Below, one piece after another: positions 1-9,572 of a DNA stretch of 64,000 nt; the first letter of the stretch is position 1; each line of letters opens with the position of its first letter. A program made the position numbers and the translations under genes. The stretch is taken from NCBI GenBank assembly GCA_019310975.1, contig JAFDDH010000001.1:1-64000 (forward strand), written 5' to 3'. This DNA is from Deltaproteobacteria bacterium. Lineage in GTDB: Bacteria > Myxococcota_A > UBA9160 > UBA4427. The notes below the pieces were generated by a model. The model was given only the letters and a program-made list of their open reading frames with translations. It ran no database searches and was not told the DNA's origin.

Positions 1-1023
1 AGCACGGTCGACTATCAGAATGCGCTCGTGGCGGTCGGCATGAGGGAGCAGGAGGCGGTCTCCCAGACCTGCGCTACCTGCCACAAGGTGCACAATCCGG
101 GAACGATGTCGGGTGAGCCCAACGACGTCATCATGCGCATCACGGCCAACGACAAGCTCAACCTGCCGGCTGGGTTCGAGGCTAGCAATCTCGGTCTCGG
201 TGGCCTCTGCATCGCGTGCCACAACAGCCGCAACGGAGAGCACAACGACTTCGTGTACGACTGGAGCCCGGCCTCCCCCGACCAGCAGCCCGTCTCCTTC
301 ATGGACTCCGGCACGCCCCATGGGTCTGCGCAGGGCGACATGCTGATGGGTGAGAATGCCTTCTTCGTGAACGTGGGGCAGCGAGCCCAGCATTCCTACA
401 TCCAGAACGCATGCGCGAACTGCCACATGGAGCTGACCCCGCCTCCGGCGGAGCTGAGCTACAACCTGAGCGGGACCAACCACGCCTTCGAGGCCAATAC
501 GTCGATCTGCCAAAGCTGCCATGGCGTGTTCGATGGCGGCAATCTCCCCAGCATCATCGAGGGGCGGATCAACGACATGAACGCGCTCTTCGATGCAGAG
601 CTGCTCGCTCAGACCCGGAACTACATCGCGGACGCCGTTGCTGTCGGCGGTAGCCTCAGGCTCATCGATGATGATGCCAGCTGCACGGAGACCGTGATGA
701 CAGTTCCGGGGGATCTCACCAGCATCTCGGTGGGTCGCGGCGCGACCCTCGAGTATGCGGGTGCGACCATCAGTGGGCCCGTGAGCGGCACCGACGCAAC
801 CTGCGGTCTCGTGGGACTGGTGGTGTACGACAGCGGGAACGCCCCGGTGGGCCCGATGATCGAGCTCCCGCTCGCATCGGGCGAGTACGTCGCACAGGCG
901 CTGATGAAGGCCAACTGGAACATCTCGCTGGTGGAGAACGATGGGAGCCACGGCATCCACAACCCGGGCTTCACGCAGGACGTTCTCAACACCACGCAGG
1001 CGGTGCTCTTGAACCTTCCGTAG
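1..1023 (+). CDS. multiheme c-type cytochrome-like protein, 5'-truncated by the window edge
   Basis: Frame is open from base 1 (STVDYQNALVAVGMRE...). Four CxxCH haem motifs: CATCH, CIACH, CANCH, CQSCH. Confidence 0.85.
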   Translation, partial: STVDYQNALVAVGMREQEAVSQTCATCHKVHNPGTMSGEPNDVIMRITANDKLNLPAGFEASNLGLGGLCIACHNSRNGEHNDFVYDWSPASPDQQPVSFMDSGTPHGSAQGDMLMGENAFFVNVGQRAQHSYIQNACANCHMELTPPPAELSYNLSGTNHAFEANTSICQSCHGVFDGGNLPSIIEGRINDMNALFDAELLAQTRNYIADAVAVGGSLRLIDDDASCTETVMTVPGDLTSISVGRGATLEYAGATISGPVSGTDATCGLVGLVVYDSGNAPVGPMIELPLASGEYVAQALMKANWNISLVENDGSHGIHNPGFTQDVLNTTQAVLLNLP

Positions 1024-1131
1024 CGACTCGGCATCCCCAGCTGGTGGAACAGGCAGGCCCGTCTCGGGCCTGCCTCTTTCATCTTCATTCGCCAGCGCGC
1101 CCGTGACAGGCTATCGGTCTCCCGCCACCTC

Positions 1132-1157
1132 TCCAGTAGATATGTCCAGTAGATATG
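1132..1157. repeat. 13-bp perfect tandem direct repeat (tccagtagatatg x2)
   Basis: Read directly; lies just upstream of the likely start of the parvulin lipoprotein gene. Confidence 0.9.
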
Positions 1158-1171
1158 CCGGAAGAAGCCCG

Positions 1172-2428
1172 ATGCGCGCCTACGTTCGCCTGAGCCTGCT
1201 GACCCCGCTCCTGCTCCTGGCCCTCTTCGCATGCAGGGACGAGCCCTCCACGCCCGCCTCCTCGGCGGGCGAGTCCGTGGGCGTGCTCGTGCGGGTCAAC
1301 GGCGTCCCGATCACCGAGGCTGACGTGCTCTACTGGCTGCGGGGTGCCCACGGCCAGGAGATCAGCGACGAAATGAAGGCCAGCACGCTCGAGCGGCTGG
1401 TGGAGGCCGAGCTGGTCTATCAGCAGGGGCTCCAGCTGGGGCTGCACCGGGATGCCCAGTACCAGAGGCAGGTGGGGGCGCTCGAGCTCGGCCTCAGGGC
1501 GACCCAGCGCAGTGAGATGATGAAGCGCGTCTACAGCGGCGAGATCGCCGCTCGCGTGCGCGTGGACGACCAGGAGACCCGGGCCTACTACGACGCCAAC
1601 CGGGAGCGCATCGCGCACGAGCTGCACCTCGGGGTGATCCAAACGTCCAGCCGGGCCAAGGCGGAACAGGTCCTCGAACAGATTCGTCAGGGGCGGAGCT
1701 TCGAGGAGCTGGCCGACGCGACCTCGAGCCGCAAGGCCGACCGCGCGGCGACCGGCTGGGACCTGGGCCGGCTGCCGTGGTCGAAGATCCCCCTGGAGTG
1801 GCACGAGACGGTCTACGCCCTCGAGCCGGGTGGGGTGAGCGAGGTCTTCGTCGGCGAGCAGACCGGGGTCGTCATCTTCAAGCTCGTGGAGCGAACCGCC
1901 GGGCCGCCGCCCAGCTTCGAGGCCATCCAGAGCGCCATCGTCAGCCGGGTGGCGGACTCGCAGGACGCAAGGGCCTACTACGAGGAGCACCGCGACCGCA
2001 TCGGCCAGGTCCTGCACCTGGGCATGATCCCCTTCGCCGACGAGAAGACCGCCCACGCCGCCCGCGAGGCGATCGAGCGGGGCATGACCTTCGAGGCGCT
2101 CGCCGACTCCCAGCGACGGGGTCACGCCGAGCCCGGCCGGAGCAGCTGGGACCTCGGATTCATGACATGGTCCAGGATTCCCATGGAGTGGCACGACGTA
2201 GTCTACGGCCTGCAGCCGGGCGAGCTGAGCGGCGTCTTCGAAGGCAAGCAGACCGGCGTTCGCATCTTCAAGCTCTCTGCGACGAGACCCGCGGCCGACG
2301 CCGACTTCACCTCCGTGCGCAATAGCGTGATGAACCGCCTCAAGGAGGCGAAGGTGCGGCGAGCCTACGAGGAGTACCTCGCCAGTCTCGAGCAGGAGGC
2401 CCGCATCGAGCGAATCGCCCCTCGCTGA
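1172..2428 (+). CDS. lipoprotein with two tandem PpiC/parvulin-type peptidyl-prolyl isomerase domains
   Basis: Start at MRAYVRLSLLTPLLLLALFAC (lipobox). Two similar blocks: HLGVIQTS...WDLGRLPWSKIPLEWHETVYALEPGGVSEVFVGEQTGVVIFKL and HLGMIPFA...WDLGFMTWSRIPMEWHDVVYGLQPGELSGVFEGKQTGVRIFKL. Confidence 0.85.
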   Translation: MRAYVRLSLLTPLLLLALFACRDEPSTPASSAGESVGVLVRVNGVPITEADVLYWLRGAHGQEISDEMKASTLERLVEAELVYQQGLQLGLHRDAQYQRQVGALELGLRATQRSEMMKRVYSGEIAARVRVDDQETRAYYDANRERIAHELHLGVIQTSSRAKAEQVLEQIRQGRSFEELADATSSRKADRAATGWDLGRLPWSKIPLEWHETVYALEPGGVSEVFVGEQTGVVIFKLVERTAGPPPSFEAIQSAIVSRVADSQDARAYYEEHRDRIGQVLHLGMIPFADEKTAHAAREAIERGMTFEALADSQRRGHAEPGRSSWDLGFMTWSRIPMEWHDVVYGLQPGELSGVFEGKQTGVRIFKLSATRPAADADFTSVRNSVMNRLKEAKVRRAYEEYLASLEQEARIERIAPR

Positions 2429-2493
2429 CGGGCACCTAGGGGGGCTCCCAGCGACGAGCTAGAGCCGCGGCCGCCACGAACGGGTGACGCCTG

Positions 2494-3588
2494 TCAGATC
2501 GAAGCGCGCTCCTCCCTTCTGCGAGGTCGCCCGCGCAGCCACATCAGCGGCGGAAGTAGGAACACGAGCTCGAAGCCGAGGCCGCAGCCCAACCTCGTGG
2601 TGATGTCATCGCAGCCCTCGATGGGCGTGCCATCGAGGGTTTCGCCGGTCACACACGCCTCAGCGTCGCCGAGGGCAATCCCCGCGTCTTGTGTCCGGTA
2701 GTGTGAGACCAGGTCAGTGAGCCCGTCATCGTTCACGTCTTCCGAATGGCTGCCCGCGACGTGGTCCGGGGCCGCCCGATTGGGACCGAAGGCCAGCGTG
2801 GTCACATCTACGTCGAGTACGTCGAGGGTGTCCGAGCCGAGGATCGCGACGGGGATGACACCGCGACTGAACGGGTTGATGGGATTGGAATCGCTGCCCG
2901 GCTTGATGTCGATCTCGGGCTCGAGCAGCACCCGAACGTCCACAAAGCGGAAGGCAGTGGTCGAAGGAAAGCCGCGTTGTCCGAGGAGCTCGACAGTCCC
3001 CTCCGCGTACGTGGCGTCCGTCACGCTGAGCTGCGCCGTAGCCGGCTTGGGTGTCCCATCCGCCCATGCCGTCAAGGCGAGCGTTTCTCCAAAGAGGTCA
3101 AACTGCAGATGGATGTCATTGCTGAACACATCGAGAGCCGTCGCCATCGAGGCCAGTACCGGAAAGACCCCGCCGTCGCTGCGTATGATGGAAATGTCTC
3201 CATTCGGTGATATTCCGGCGCCATAGCCAAGCGGGCCGACCCCGTTCAGTTCAAGGGCGCCGCCGCCAGGCTCGCCCTCCAGCAGCCGAATCTGTGCTCG
3301 AATCGACACGTCTTGAAGATGGCCTGATCCACTCGCCCAAGTAACGGCTCGGGGAGGATTCGATGTCAGAAATAGATCACCGCTGCTTGCGTCGAGTGTC
3401 GCCTCCTCCCCCGGGTCGCCTGCAAGATTCCAGGTAACCGGGATGCCGTCACTGACATTCATATCACTGAAGTCATCGAAGAAAGGGAAGCTGTGATCCG
3501 CCAGGGCGCGCTGCCCCCCAACGGCGCTTCCCAACACATGGGCAACGATGACCCACAATACCAACGCGCAGGTCCGTTTCGAAGTCAT
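2494..3588 (-). CDS. secreted protein with N-terminal signal peptide and C-terminal CTERM-like sorting tail
   Basis: Signal peptide; [27 protein letters not shown] motif; C-terminus [30 protein letters not shown] (Cys, hydrophobic helix, Arg cluster). Confidence 0.75.
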   Translation of the reverse strand: MTSKRTCALVLWVIVAHVLGSAVGGQRALADHSFPFFDDFSDMNVSDGIPVTWNLAGDPGEEATLDASSGDLFLTSNPPRAVTWASGSGHLQDVSIRAQIRLLEGEPGGGALELNGVGPLGYGAGISPNGDISIIRSDGGVFPVLASMATALDVFSNDIHLQFDLFGETLALTAWADGTPKPATAQLSVTDATYAEGTVELLGQRGFPSTTAFRFVDVRVLLEPEIDIKPGSDSNPINPFSRGVIPVAILGSDTLDVLDVDVTTLAFGPNRAAPDHVAGSHSEDVNDDGLTDLVSHYRTQDAGIALGDAEACVTGETLDGTPIEGCDDITTRLGCGLGFELVFLLPPLMWLRGRPRRREERASI

Positions 3589-4125
3589 GGCGTTCCTCCG
3601 CTCGAGCTCTCGAGGCTTGTGCGCTTGAAGTCAAACCTCCGTGAGTCAACTGGGAGGCCAGGGGCCGCAACTTCTTTCATCGCAGAGCGCGCGCGAACGA
3701 GGCGGCGAGGGTCATCGATACGGGCCTCACCGGGAGGTGCCCTCATGCTACGCTTTGGAGTGTAATCGCGTCAATCAATATCTGTGGGGCCGGGGCGATT
3801 CAAGCCGCCAATTCGCTACGTACTATACGGTGAAATGTGTCAGTCTGGCGAAGACAGAACAGATTTTCCCATTTCAGACGCCCTGGGTGCGCGGGAGCGA
3901 TCTGCCGAATCGGTGGGCAGGCGGTTGATCTGGCCGTCGCTCCTTGAAGAGCGCGGTGTCGAGCCCGGCGTTGAACAAGACCGTTCACAGCTCGGTTCAA
4001 TTGACCTTGGGTGCCGCCTGGCGGCATACTCGGGTCGCAGGGTCGGGTCCGGCAATCGCTCTCGCCGGCTGACCCACGCCGAATTGCTGCGCGGCGGCAG
4101 AGCCTCGATGATGGGAGGGGAGCCG

Positions 4126-5292
4126 ATGAAGGCCTTGCGAATCCTGCTCATCGGCGTCGCGGTGCTCGCGGTCGTGTTGGCTGCCGGGCTCGGGATCGCC
4201 TGGATGCTCACCGCGCCCGTGGGCCTACCCGAGGGCAGCGAGAGCGCGGCGAGGCTCGCTCCCGGTCCGTATTCCGTCGGCCAGGTTGAGCTCGTGTGGG
4301 TAGACCGGTCCCGGCCCACGGCCGAGAACGGGGAATACCCGGGCTCACCGGAGCGGACGTTTCCAGTCGCTCTCTGGTACCCGGAAGGCGTCGGCGGCCA
4401 GCACCCGCTTGCGGTCTACAGCCACGGCTTCATGTCGTCGCGCCACGGCGGCAGCTATCTGGCGGAGCATCTGGCGAGCCACGGCTACGTGGTCGTGTCC
4501 GCCGACTACCCGCTCACCCACGCTCGGGCTCCTGGCGGTCCCAACTTTCTCGACGTGCTCCACCAGCCGGCCGACGTGTCCTTCCTGATCGACCAGGTGA
4601 TGGCATTGGACGCAGCCGATCGGCCCTTCGAGGGCGAGATCGACGCCCAGCGGATCGGAGCCTTCGGGCTCTCGCTCGGTGGCCTCACCACGACGGTCGT
4701 CAGCTTCGATCCCGAGCTGCGAGACCCGCGCGTGGCGGCGGCGATCTCGATCGCCGGGCCGGCGGACGTATTCGGCCCCGGCTACTTCGATCACGCCGCT
4801 ATTCCCTTCCTGATGATCGCCGGGACCTCCGATGCGATCATCGACTACGAGCTCAACGCGCTCCCGATTCCCGATCGGACCCGCAGGGGTGGGCTCGTAT
4901 CGATCGCGGGGGGAACGCACGTGGGGTTCGATCAGATTGCCGCCGGGGCCATGCGGCTGCTCGGCAACCCGGACGGCGTGGCGTGCAGCGCTGCTGCGGC
5001 GAGCGCCGGCGACGCCGAGTCGGCCCCGCCCGAGAACGCCTTCGTCGGGCTCTTCGGAACTCCGGAGCAGGGCCTGCTGGAGCCCACCGACTACCGGCCG
5101 GGGTGCACGAGGACGTTCGAGCAGGCGGTCGCGGCCGGGCGCCAGCAGATGCTGACCACGCTGGCGGTTCGTGCGTTCTTCGAGAGTCAATTTGCGGGCG
5201 GACCCGAGTCGCGCGCGGACCACGAGGCATTCCTCACCCGGACGCTGCCGGCCGAGCTGCCCGAGGTGAGCTACACGCCGAGCCGCCGCTGA
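4126..5292 (+). CDS. alpha/beta hydrolase (PAF-acetylhydrolase/dienelactone hydrolase-like), membrane-anchored or secreted
   Basis: N-terminal hydrophobic anchor MKALRILLIGVAVLAVVLAAG; nucleophile elbow GLSLGG; SHGFMSSR motif. Start chosen at ATG 4126 rather than the longer ORF start. Confidence 0.8.
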   Translation: MKALRILLIGVAVLAVVLAAGLGIAWMLTAPVGLPEGSESAARLAPGPYSVGQVELVWVDRSRPTAENGEYPGSPERTFPVALWYPEGVGGQHPLAVYSHGFMSSRHGGSYLAEHLASHGYVVVSADYPLTHARAPGGPNFLDVLHQPADVSFLIDQVMALDAADRPFEGEIDAQRIGAFGLSLGGLTTTVVSFDPELRDPRVAAAISIAGPADVFGPGYFDHAAIPFLMIAGTSDAIIDYELNALPIPDRTRRGGLVSIAGGTHVGFDQIAAGAMRLLGNPDGVACSAAAASAGDAESAPPENAFVGLFGTPEQGLLEPTDYRPGCTRTFEQAVAAGRQQMLTTLAVRAFFESQFAGGPESRADHEAFLTRTLPAELPEVSYTPSRR

Positions 5293-5417
5293 CAAGTCCA
5301 CCGATCGTCAACGGGCCAATACGTCGCACCAACGCCTCTTTACCAGCTTACCAGCCGCCACATCGATCCCCGCCACTGCTCTGGGCCAACGGCTTCGCAC
5401 CCTTCTGCCCGCACGTC

Positions 5418-6617
5418 CTACCGCCGCTTGGCGAAGCCCTTCGAGGTGCCCCCACCGCTCGAATGGCCCTGCGGTGTCACGCTCCCACCCGAAGAGCCCT
5501 GCGCTGTCACGCTCCCGCCCGAGGGACCGCTGCCCACGCCCGGGGTTCCGCCGCCTGCGCTGCCGAGTGCGTTGAAGACTCCGCTGACTCCGCCGGGCGG
5601 CGGGTGGGTGGCGCGCACGCGGGTGTATCCGTATCCGCTGACGACCACGCCTCGGCCCGACCGCGACACGCCGGGCGGGGAGGGACGATAGGGGTATCGC
5701 GGGTAGAAGCCGTGCGGTCCATGGCCCCAGCCGTAGCCCCAGCCGTAAGAGCCGTACCAATAGGACGGGTAGGGGGATGCCCATCTCTCTGGATCGGGTC
5801 CGATGGACCGCATTGCGAGATTCCCGGTCGCTACGTTCACCGAGAAGTACTGCGGGAACGAGAGCGCGACCATCAGATCGATGACGTCGTCGGGGACGCC
5901 CGCTCGATCGAGGCGAAGCAGGAGCCTCGAATTGATCGGAAAGCTGGATCGGGTCTCCAGCAGCACCGCCTCGACGACCATCGGGTCGACGAAGTCCAAG
6001 TCATCGATGACGTCGTTCGTCGTGAGTCGACCGACTCGCGTCCGGAGCGGGACGCCGGGACCGTCCGCAGACGATGTTTCCTGTCGATCGGGATGATCCG
6101 CCGCCGTGTATCGACGCTGCGTCAGCTCCGCTTGGGCACCCGATCGGATCACTTCGACCTCGAGCCACTCCTGGTCCCGACCCTTCATCCAGGCACCCGT
6201 GACCCGTTGCTCGCCGCTATCCGCGCACGACATTTCACTGTCGAAGTAGAGGCGCTGGTGTGTTCCGGACCAGCGAGAACGTTCCCAGCCGCGGCAGCCA
6301 GTGTGCCTGAGCGGGCGTCGGCGACCGTCGGGAACGAGTGTGACCCGAGAGACCGGCTGGCCGTCGATCGTCGAGAGCCGTGTGATCGAGCCCGGCTCGA
6401 CACCGGGTTCGATGCAGACGCGATGCCGAGGCACGACTTCCTCGTTGTCGCCCGCGTCGGGCGGGATCGGCTCCCAGCATCCGGTCCAGTCGCGCAGATT
6501 CGGATCCAGGGCGGAAGCATCTCCCGCGGCGATCCCAACCAGCGCCAGTACCCAACCCAGCCAGACGGCCAGTCGGAGCTTGAATCCGTTTCGGTCGAGC
6601 CGATCAGGCATCGCCAC
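5418..6617 (-). CDS. hypothetical secreted protein with Tyr/Gly/Trp-rich and Gly/Ser-rich C-terminal region
   Basis: Signal-peptide-like N-terminus; YPSYWYGSYGWGYGWGHGPHGFYPRYPY segment; GGSVTxQG repeats. Confidence 0.6.
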   Translation of the reverse strand: MAMPDRLDRNGFKLRLAVWLGWVLALVGIAAGDASALDPNLRDWTGCWEPIPPDAGDNEEVVPRHRVCIEPGVEPGSITRLSTIDGQPVSRVTLVPDGRRRPLRHTGCRGWERSRWSGTHQRLYFDSEMSCADSGEQRVTGAWMKGRDQEWLEVEVIRSGAQAELTQRRYTAADHPDRQETSSADGPGVPLRTRVGRLTTNDVIDDLDFVDPMVVEAVLLETRSSFPINSRLLLRLDRAGVPDDVIDLMVALSFPQYFSVNVATGNLAMRSIGPDPERWASPYPSYWYGSYGWGYGWGHGPHGFYPRYPYRPSPPGVSRSGRGVVVSGYGYTRVRATHPPPGGVSGVFNALGSAGGGTPGVGSGPSGGSVTAQGSSGGSVTPQGHSSGGGTSKGFAKRR

Positions 6618-6621
6618 CCCC

Positions 6622-7449
6622 TTACCGCGCCGTCCAGCTGAAGCCGACCATCACGCGGGGGCCACCGAGGCGAATCGGGTCGAAGCCAATGAAGCTGCCG
6701 GAGAGATCCGCCCGGGCCCAATGATAGCGACCCTCGACGACCAGGCCGAGGGTCCTGGTGAGATTCACGTCGAGGCCCAGGAAGGCATGGCTCGAGAAGC
6801 TCCAGCCGCTGGACGAGAACGTGTCCTCGAAGATCTCGAGGGTCTGGAAGTCCACGAAATCGCCTTTCTGTTCGAGCTCGTACCAGGTGGCGCCGATGCC
6901 GCCTCCCAGGTAGGGAACGAAGCGGGAACGCACCCATGCGTATCGCCCGATCTTGCGACCCCGGCGCGTCGGGTAGAGCTTGAGGCTGAAGGTCAGGGGG
7001 AGCTGGATGAGCTCCGTCTCCTGTTCGATCGGCGCGTCCGATTCATACACGAAGTCTCGATACTCCGACTTCGTCGAGCTGACGCTCACCTCCAGACCGA
7101 GCACCCCATCCAGCCAGGAGGTCAGGCGAATGGATCCGTCGAATGCGATCACCGGCCCGTCGAAATCGGAGAGCTCCAGAGTCAGCACGTCCGTCAGGAA
7201 GTCGTAGACCTCACCGTACGAGCGATTGAATCCGTATCCGCCGGGAAGGCCAAGTGTGAGTACTGGCTCCGCGAAGTGGAAGTCGAGATCGGCCTGCTCG
7301 GGTGCCGCCTTCGCAGGGCTGGGATCGTCGCGAGCGGTGGCTGGCGTCGCACCGTGAACGAGGATCGAGGACACGATCAGCCCAATTATCGCCCACCCAG
7401 GGGAGCGAGCTTCGAGCTCGCGGCTCCGTGCACGAAGGTGGCGTTGCAT
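6622..7449 (-). CDS. outer-membrane beta-barrel protein (porin-like)
   Basis: Signal peptide, alternating hydrophobic strands and an aromatic-rich C-terminus (VMVGFSWTAR). Start set at the internal Met preceding QRHLRARS. Confidence 0.55.
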   Translation of the reverse strand: MQRHLRARSRELEARSPGWAIIGLIVSSILVHGATPATARDDPSPAKAAPEQADLDFHFAEPVLTLGLPGGYGFNRSYGEVYDFLTDVLTLELSDFDGPVIAFDGSIRLTSWLDGVLGLEVSVSSTKSEYRDFVYESDAPIEQETELIQLPLTFSLKLYPTRRGRKIGRYAWVRSRFVPYLGGGIGATWYELEQKGDFVDFQTLEIFEDTFSSSGWSFSSHAFLGLDVNLTRTLGLVVEGRYHWARADLSGSFIGFDPIRLGGPRVMVGFSWTAR

Positions 7450-7483
7450 CTCCTTGTGCTCCCTGATCGCTGAAGCTGAGGCT

Positions 7484-9463
7484 CTACGGATCCTGGACCT
7501 CGATCCAGCAGGTGTGATCGCAGCCATCTCCGTCGACGAGATTCCCGTCGTCGCACGCTTCGTCGCCGTTCAGCGATCCGTCACTGCAGAAGGCCCGGTC
7601 GAGGAAGAGGATCCAGACGGCGCCCGCACCATAGTCGTTGTCGCCCCACGCATTGACCGCCAGATCGCCCACCCCGTCACCACTCAGGTCGCCGAGCGAC
7701 GCGACCGAGATTCCGAGTCGGTCATCGTTATCGAGGGTCCCCGTGAATGCGCCCCGTGTATTGCTGATCTTCTCGTGAAATCTCACCGTGCCATCGGTGT
7801 TCAAGTGCAGGATCCACACCGCACCTCGCTCCGGACCGCCGTCATCATCGTAAGCCGCACCCACGGCGAGATCGACCACGCCGTCCCCATCGAGGTCTCC
7901 CAGGGAGGAGAGCGAGCCGCCGAAATAGTCGAACCGGTCGAGCGCTCCGGTGAAGCCACCTTGAGTGTCGCTGATCTTCTGGTGCGATTTGACCCTCCCA
8001 TCGGGCTTGAGGAAGAGAATCCATACGGCACCGCGACCCCCTCCGCCGTCATCATCCCATGGAGCCGATACCGCCAGGTCCGACGTGCCGTCACCATCCA
8101 AATCCCCCAGAGAGGCCATTGACTCGCCGAAGAAGTCGTGATCGTCGAGGGCACCCGTGAATCCGCCTGCCGTATCGCTGATCTTCTGATGCGACTTGAC
8201 CATCCCATTTTCGTGCAGGAAGAGGATCCAGACGGCCCCGCGGTCGGTGCCCCCATCGTCGTCGCCCAGGGCACCAGAAGCCATGTCGGGCACGCCGTCT
8301 CCGTCCAGGTCCCCCAGGAAGGCTACCTCGATCGCGAACGAATCCCCGTCGTCGATCTGGCCTGTGAACCCGCCATGGGTACTGCTGATTCGCTGCTGCG
8401 ACTTCACGGTGCCATCCGTGTCGAGAAAGAGGATCGTCGCCGCGCCACGCCCGTCCCCGCCTCCATCGTCGTCACGATTCTCGCCGGTGGCGAGTTCTGT
8501 GATGCCATCCCCATCGAGATCTCCCAACGCGCTGAGGGTGTTGCCGAGACCACCGAGCGACGGATCGTACCCACCCTCGAGGTTGTTGATCACCGTATGG
8601 TTCTTGACCGTTCCATCGGCGTTCAAGAACAACATCCAGATGCCTTGCTCCCTCACGTCGTCGACGATTCTGGGCCCCCTGGCCGCCAGATCTCCCACTC
8701 CGTCTCCGTCGAGGTCGCCCAACGCCGCCAGCGCCAGGTTGAAGTTCGCGTGGCCGAAGTCTGCGAATCCTCCCTGTGTGTCACTGATCTTCTGGTACGG
8801 GAGATCGCCGCGACGCATCCGGATCTGGAATTCGATTCCACCGGTGCCCGGCCCATCGGGGTTCACGATCGTGATCGTATTCTGCCCGTCGACGAAGATC
8901 GGTGGCGTCGTCTCGTGGCCATAGATGAGGTGGCCCGGCCGATCGCGACCGGGACGCTCGCTGCTCGACGCGACGCCGGGCGTCATCGTCTGCGAAGTCG
9001 GAGTTTGCGTGCCGGAGAACTCGACCCAATAGGACGTGATCGAGATTCGAAGACGCGACAAGCCGTTCTCGTTCTCCAGCTGTGGAGACTCGATGGGTGG
9101 AGAAAAGGTCGCGGGCGTGCCGGAGCTGAGGGGAACGACGGTCGTGCCGTTGATGTCGATGCGAAAGGCATCGTCGTAGCTGGCAAGAAAGAGCTCGATC
9201 GAGGTCAGGCGGGGATCGTGTGCGGCGGCGTCGAGATCGAACGCGTAGGCGAAGACGGAACCACCGTCACCGCCCCGTCCGCCGGTGCGCTCCTCGCGGG
9301 GGTCGAGCGAGCCGTTCGAGTTCGTGTCCTCGTAAATGCCATTGCCGAGCACGCTTCGGCCTCCCCCGTCCGGGTTGCATCCCCCGAGCAAGCAAACGGA
9401 AACCATTGCATGGGGGAGAATCGCCCATGGGCGGAAGGGTCGTCGCCGTCGGGTGTGAACCAT
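7484..9463 (-). CDS. FG-GAP repeat (integrin-alpha-like beta-propeller) lipoprotein with terminal DUF4215-like Cys motif
   Basis: Lipobox VCLLGGC; about seven repeats of QKISDTxGGFTGxLDxxDxFGxSxASLGDLDGDGxxDLAVGAxxDDDGGxxRGAVWILFL; C-terminal CDDGNLVDGDGCDHTC. Confidence 0.85.
   Translation of the reverse strand: MVHTRRRRPFRPWAILPHAMVSVCLLGGCNPDGGGRSVLGNGIYEDTNSNGSLDPREERTGGRGGDGGSVFAYAFDLDAAAHDPRLTSIELFLASYDDAFRIDINGTTVVPLSSGTPATFSPPIESPQLENENGLSRLRISITSYWVEFSGTQTPTSQTMTPGVASSSERPGRDRPGHLIYGHETTPPIFVDGQNTITIVNPDGPGTGGIEFQIRMRRGDLPYQKISDTQGGFADFGHANFNLALAALGDLDGDGVGDLAARGPRIVDDVREQGIWMLFLNADGTVKNHTVINNLEGGYDPSLGGLGNTLSALGDLDGDGITELATGENRDDDGGGDGRGAATILFLDTDGTVKSQQRISSTHGGFTGQIDDGDSFAIEVAFLGDLDGDGVPDMASGALGDDDGGTDRGAVWILFLHENGMVKSHQKISDTAGGFTGALDDHDFFGESMASLGDLDGDGTSDLAVSAPWDDDGGGGRGAVWILFLKPDGRVKSHQKISDTQGGFTGALDRFDYFGGSLSSLGDLDGDGVVDLAVGAAYDDDGGPERGAVWILHLNTDGTVRFHEKISNTRGAFTGTLDNDDRLGISVASLGDLSGDGVGDLAVNAWGDNDYGAGAVWILFLDRAFCSDGSLNGDEACDDGNLVDGDGCDHTCWIEVQDP
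7600..8850 (-). repeat. tandem ~180-bp coding repeats (FG-GAP units)
   Basis: Recurrent gatcttctg/cttgac and catcgaggtcccccag blocks read directly; correspond to the protein repeats. Confidence 0.8.
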
Positions 9464-9572
9464 CTCGATGCTTCTCCTATCGCCCAATCTCCCTGGTATG
9501 CGCGTGACGCCTGGAGAGCCCCGGGGCCTCCTGCCTCGGGGCTCAGATCGATCAGCCACTCTCGATGGATTT

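Noticed and set aside
3660-3780. Assignment of the shared leader to the c-di-GMP (GEMM) riboswitch
   Set aside because: Looked for the conserved GCAAACC/GACGCAAAGCC core and did not find it; kept only as an unassigned leader.
4296-6641. 781-aa plus-strand ORF
   Set aside because: Lies out of frame over the hydrolase and antisense to the 5418-6617 gene; Arg/Pro/Gly-rich composition typical of a GC-rich shadow ORF.
7600-8850. Possible CRISPR-like or intergenic repeat array
   Set aside because: Repeats are ~180 bp, in frame, and encode FG-GAP blades; no short repeat/spacer structure or cas genes.
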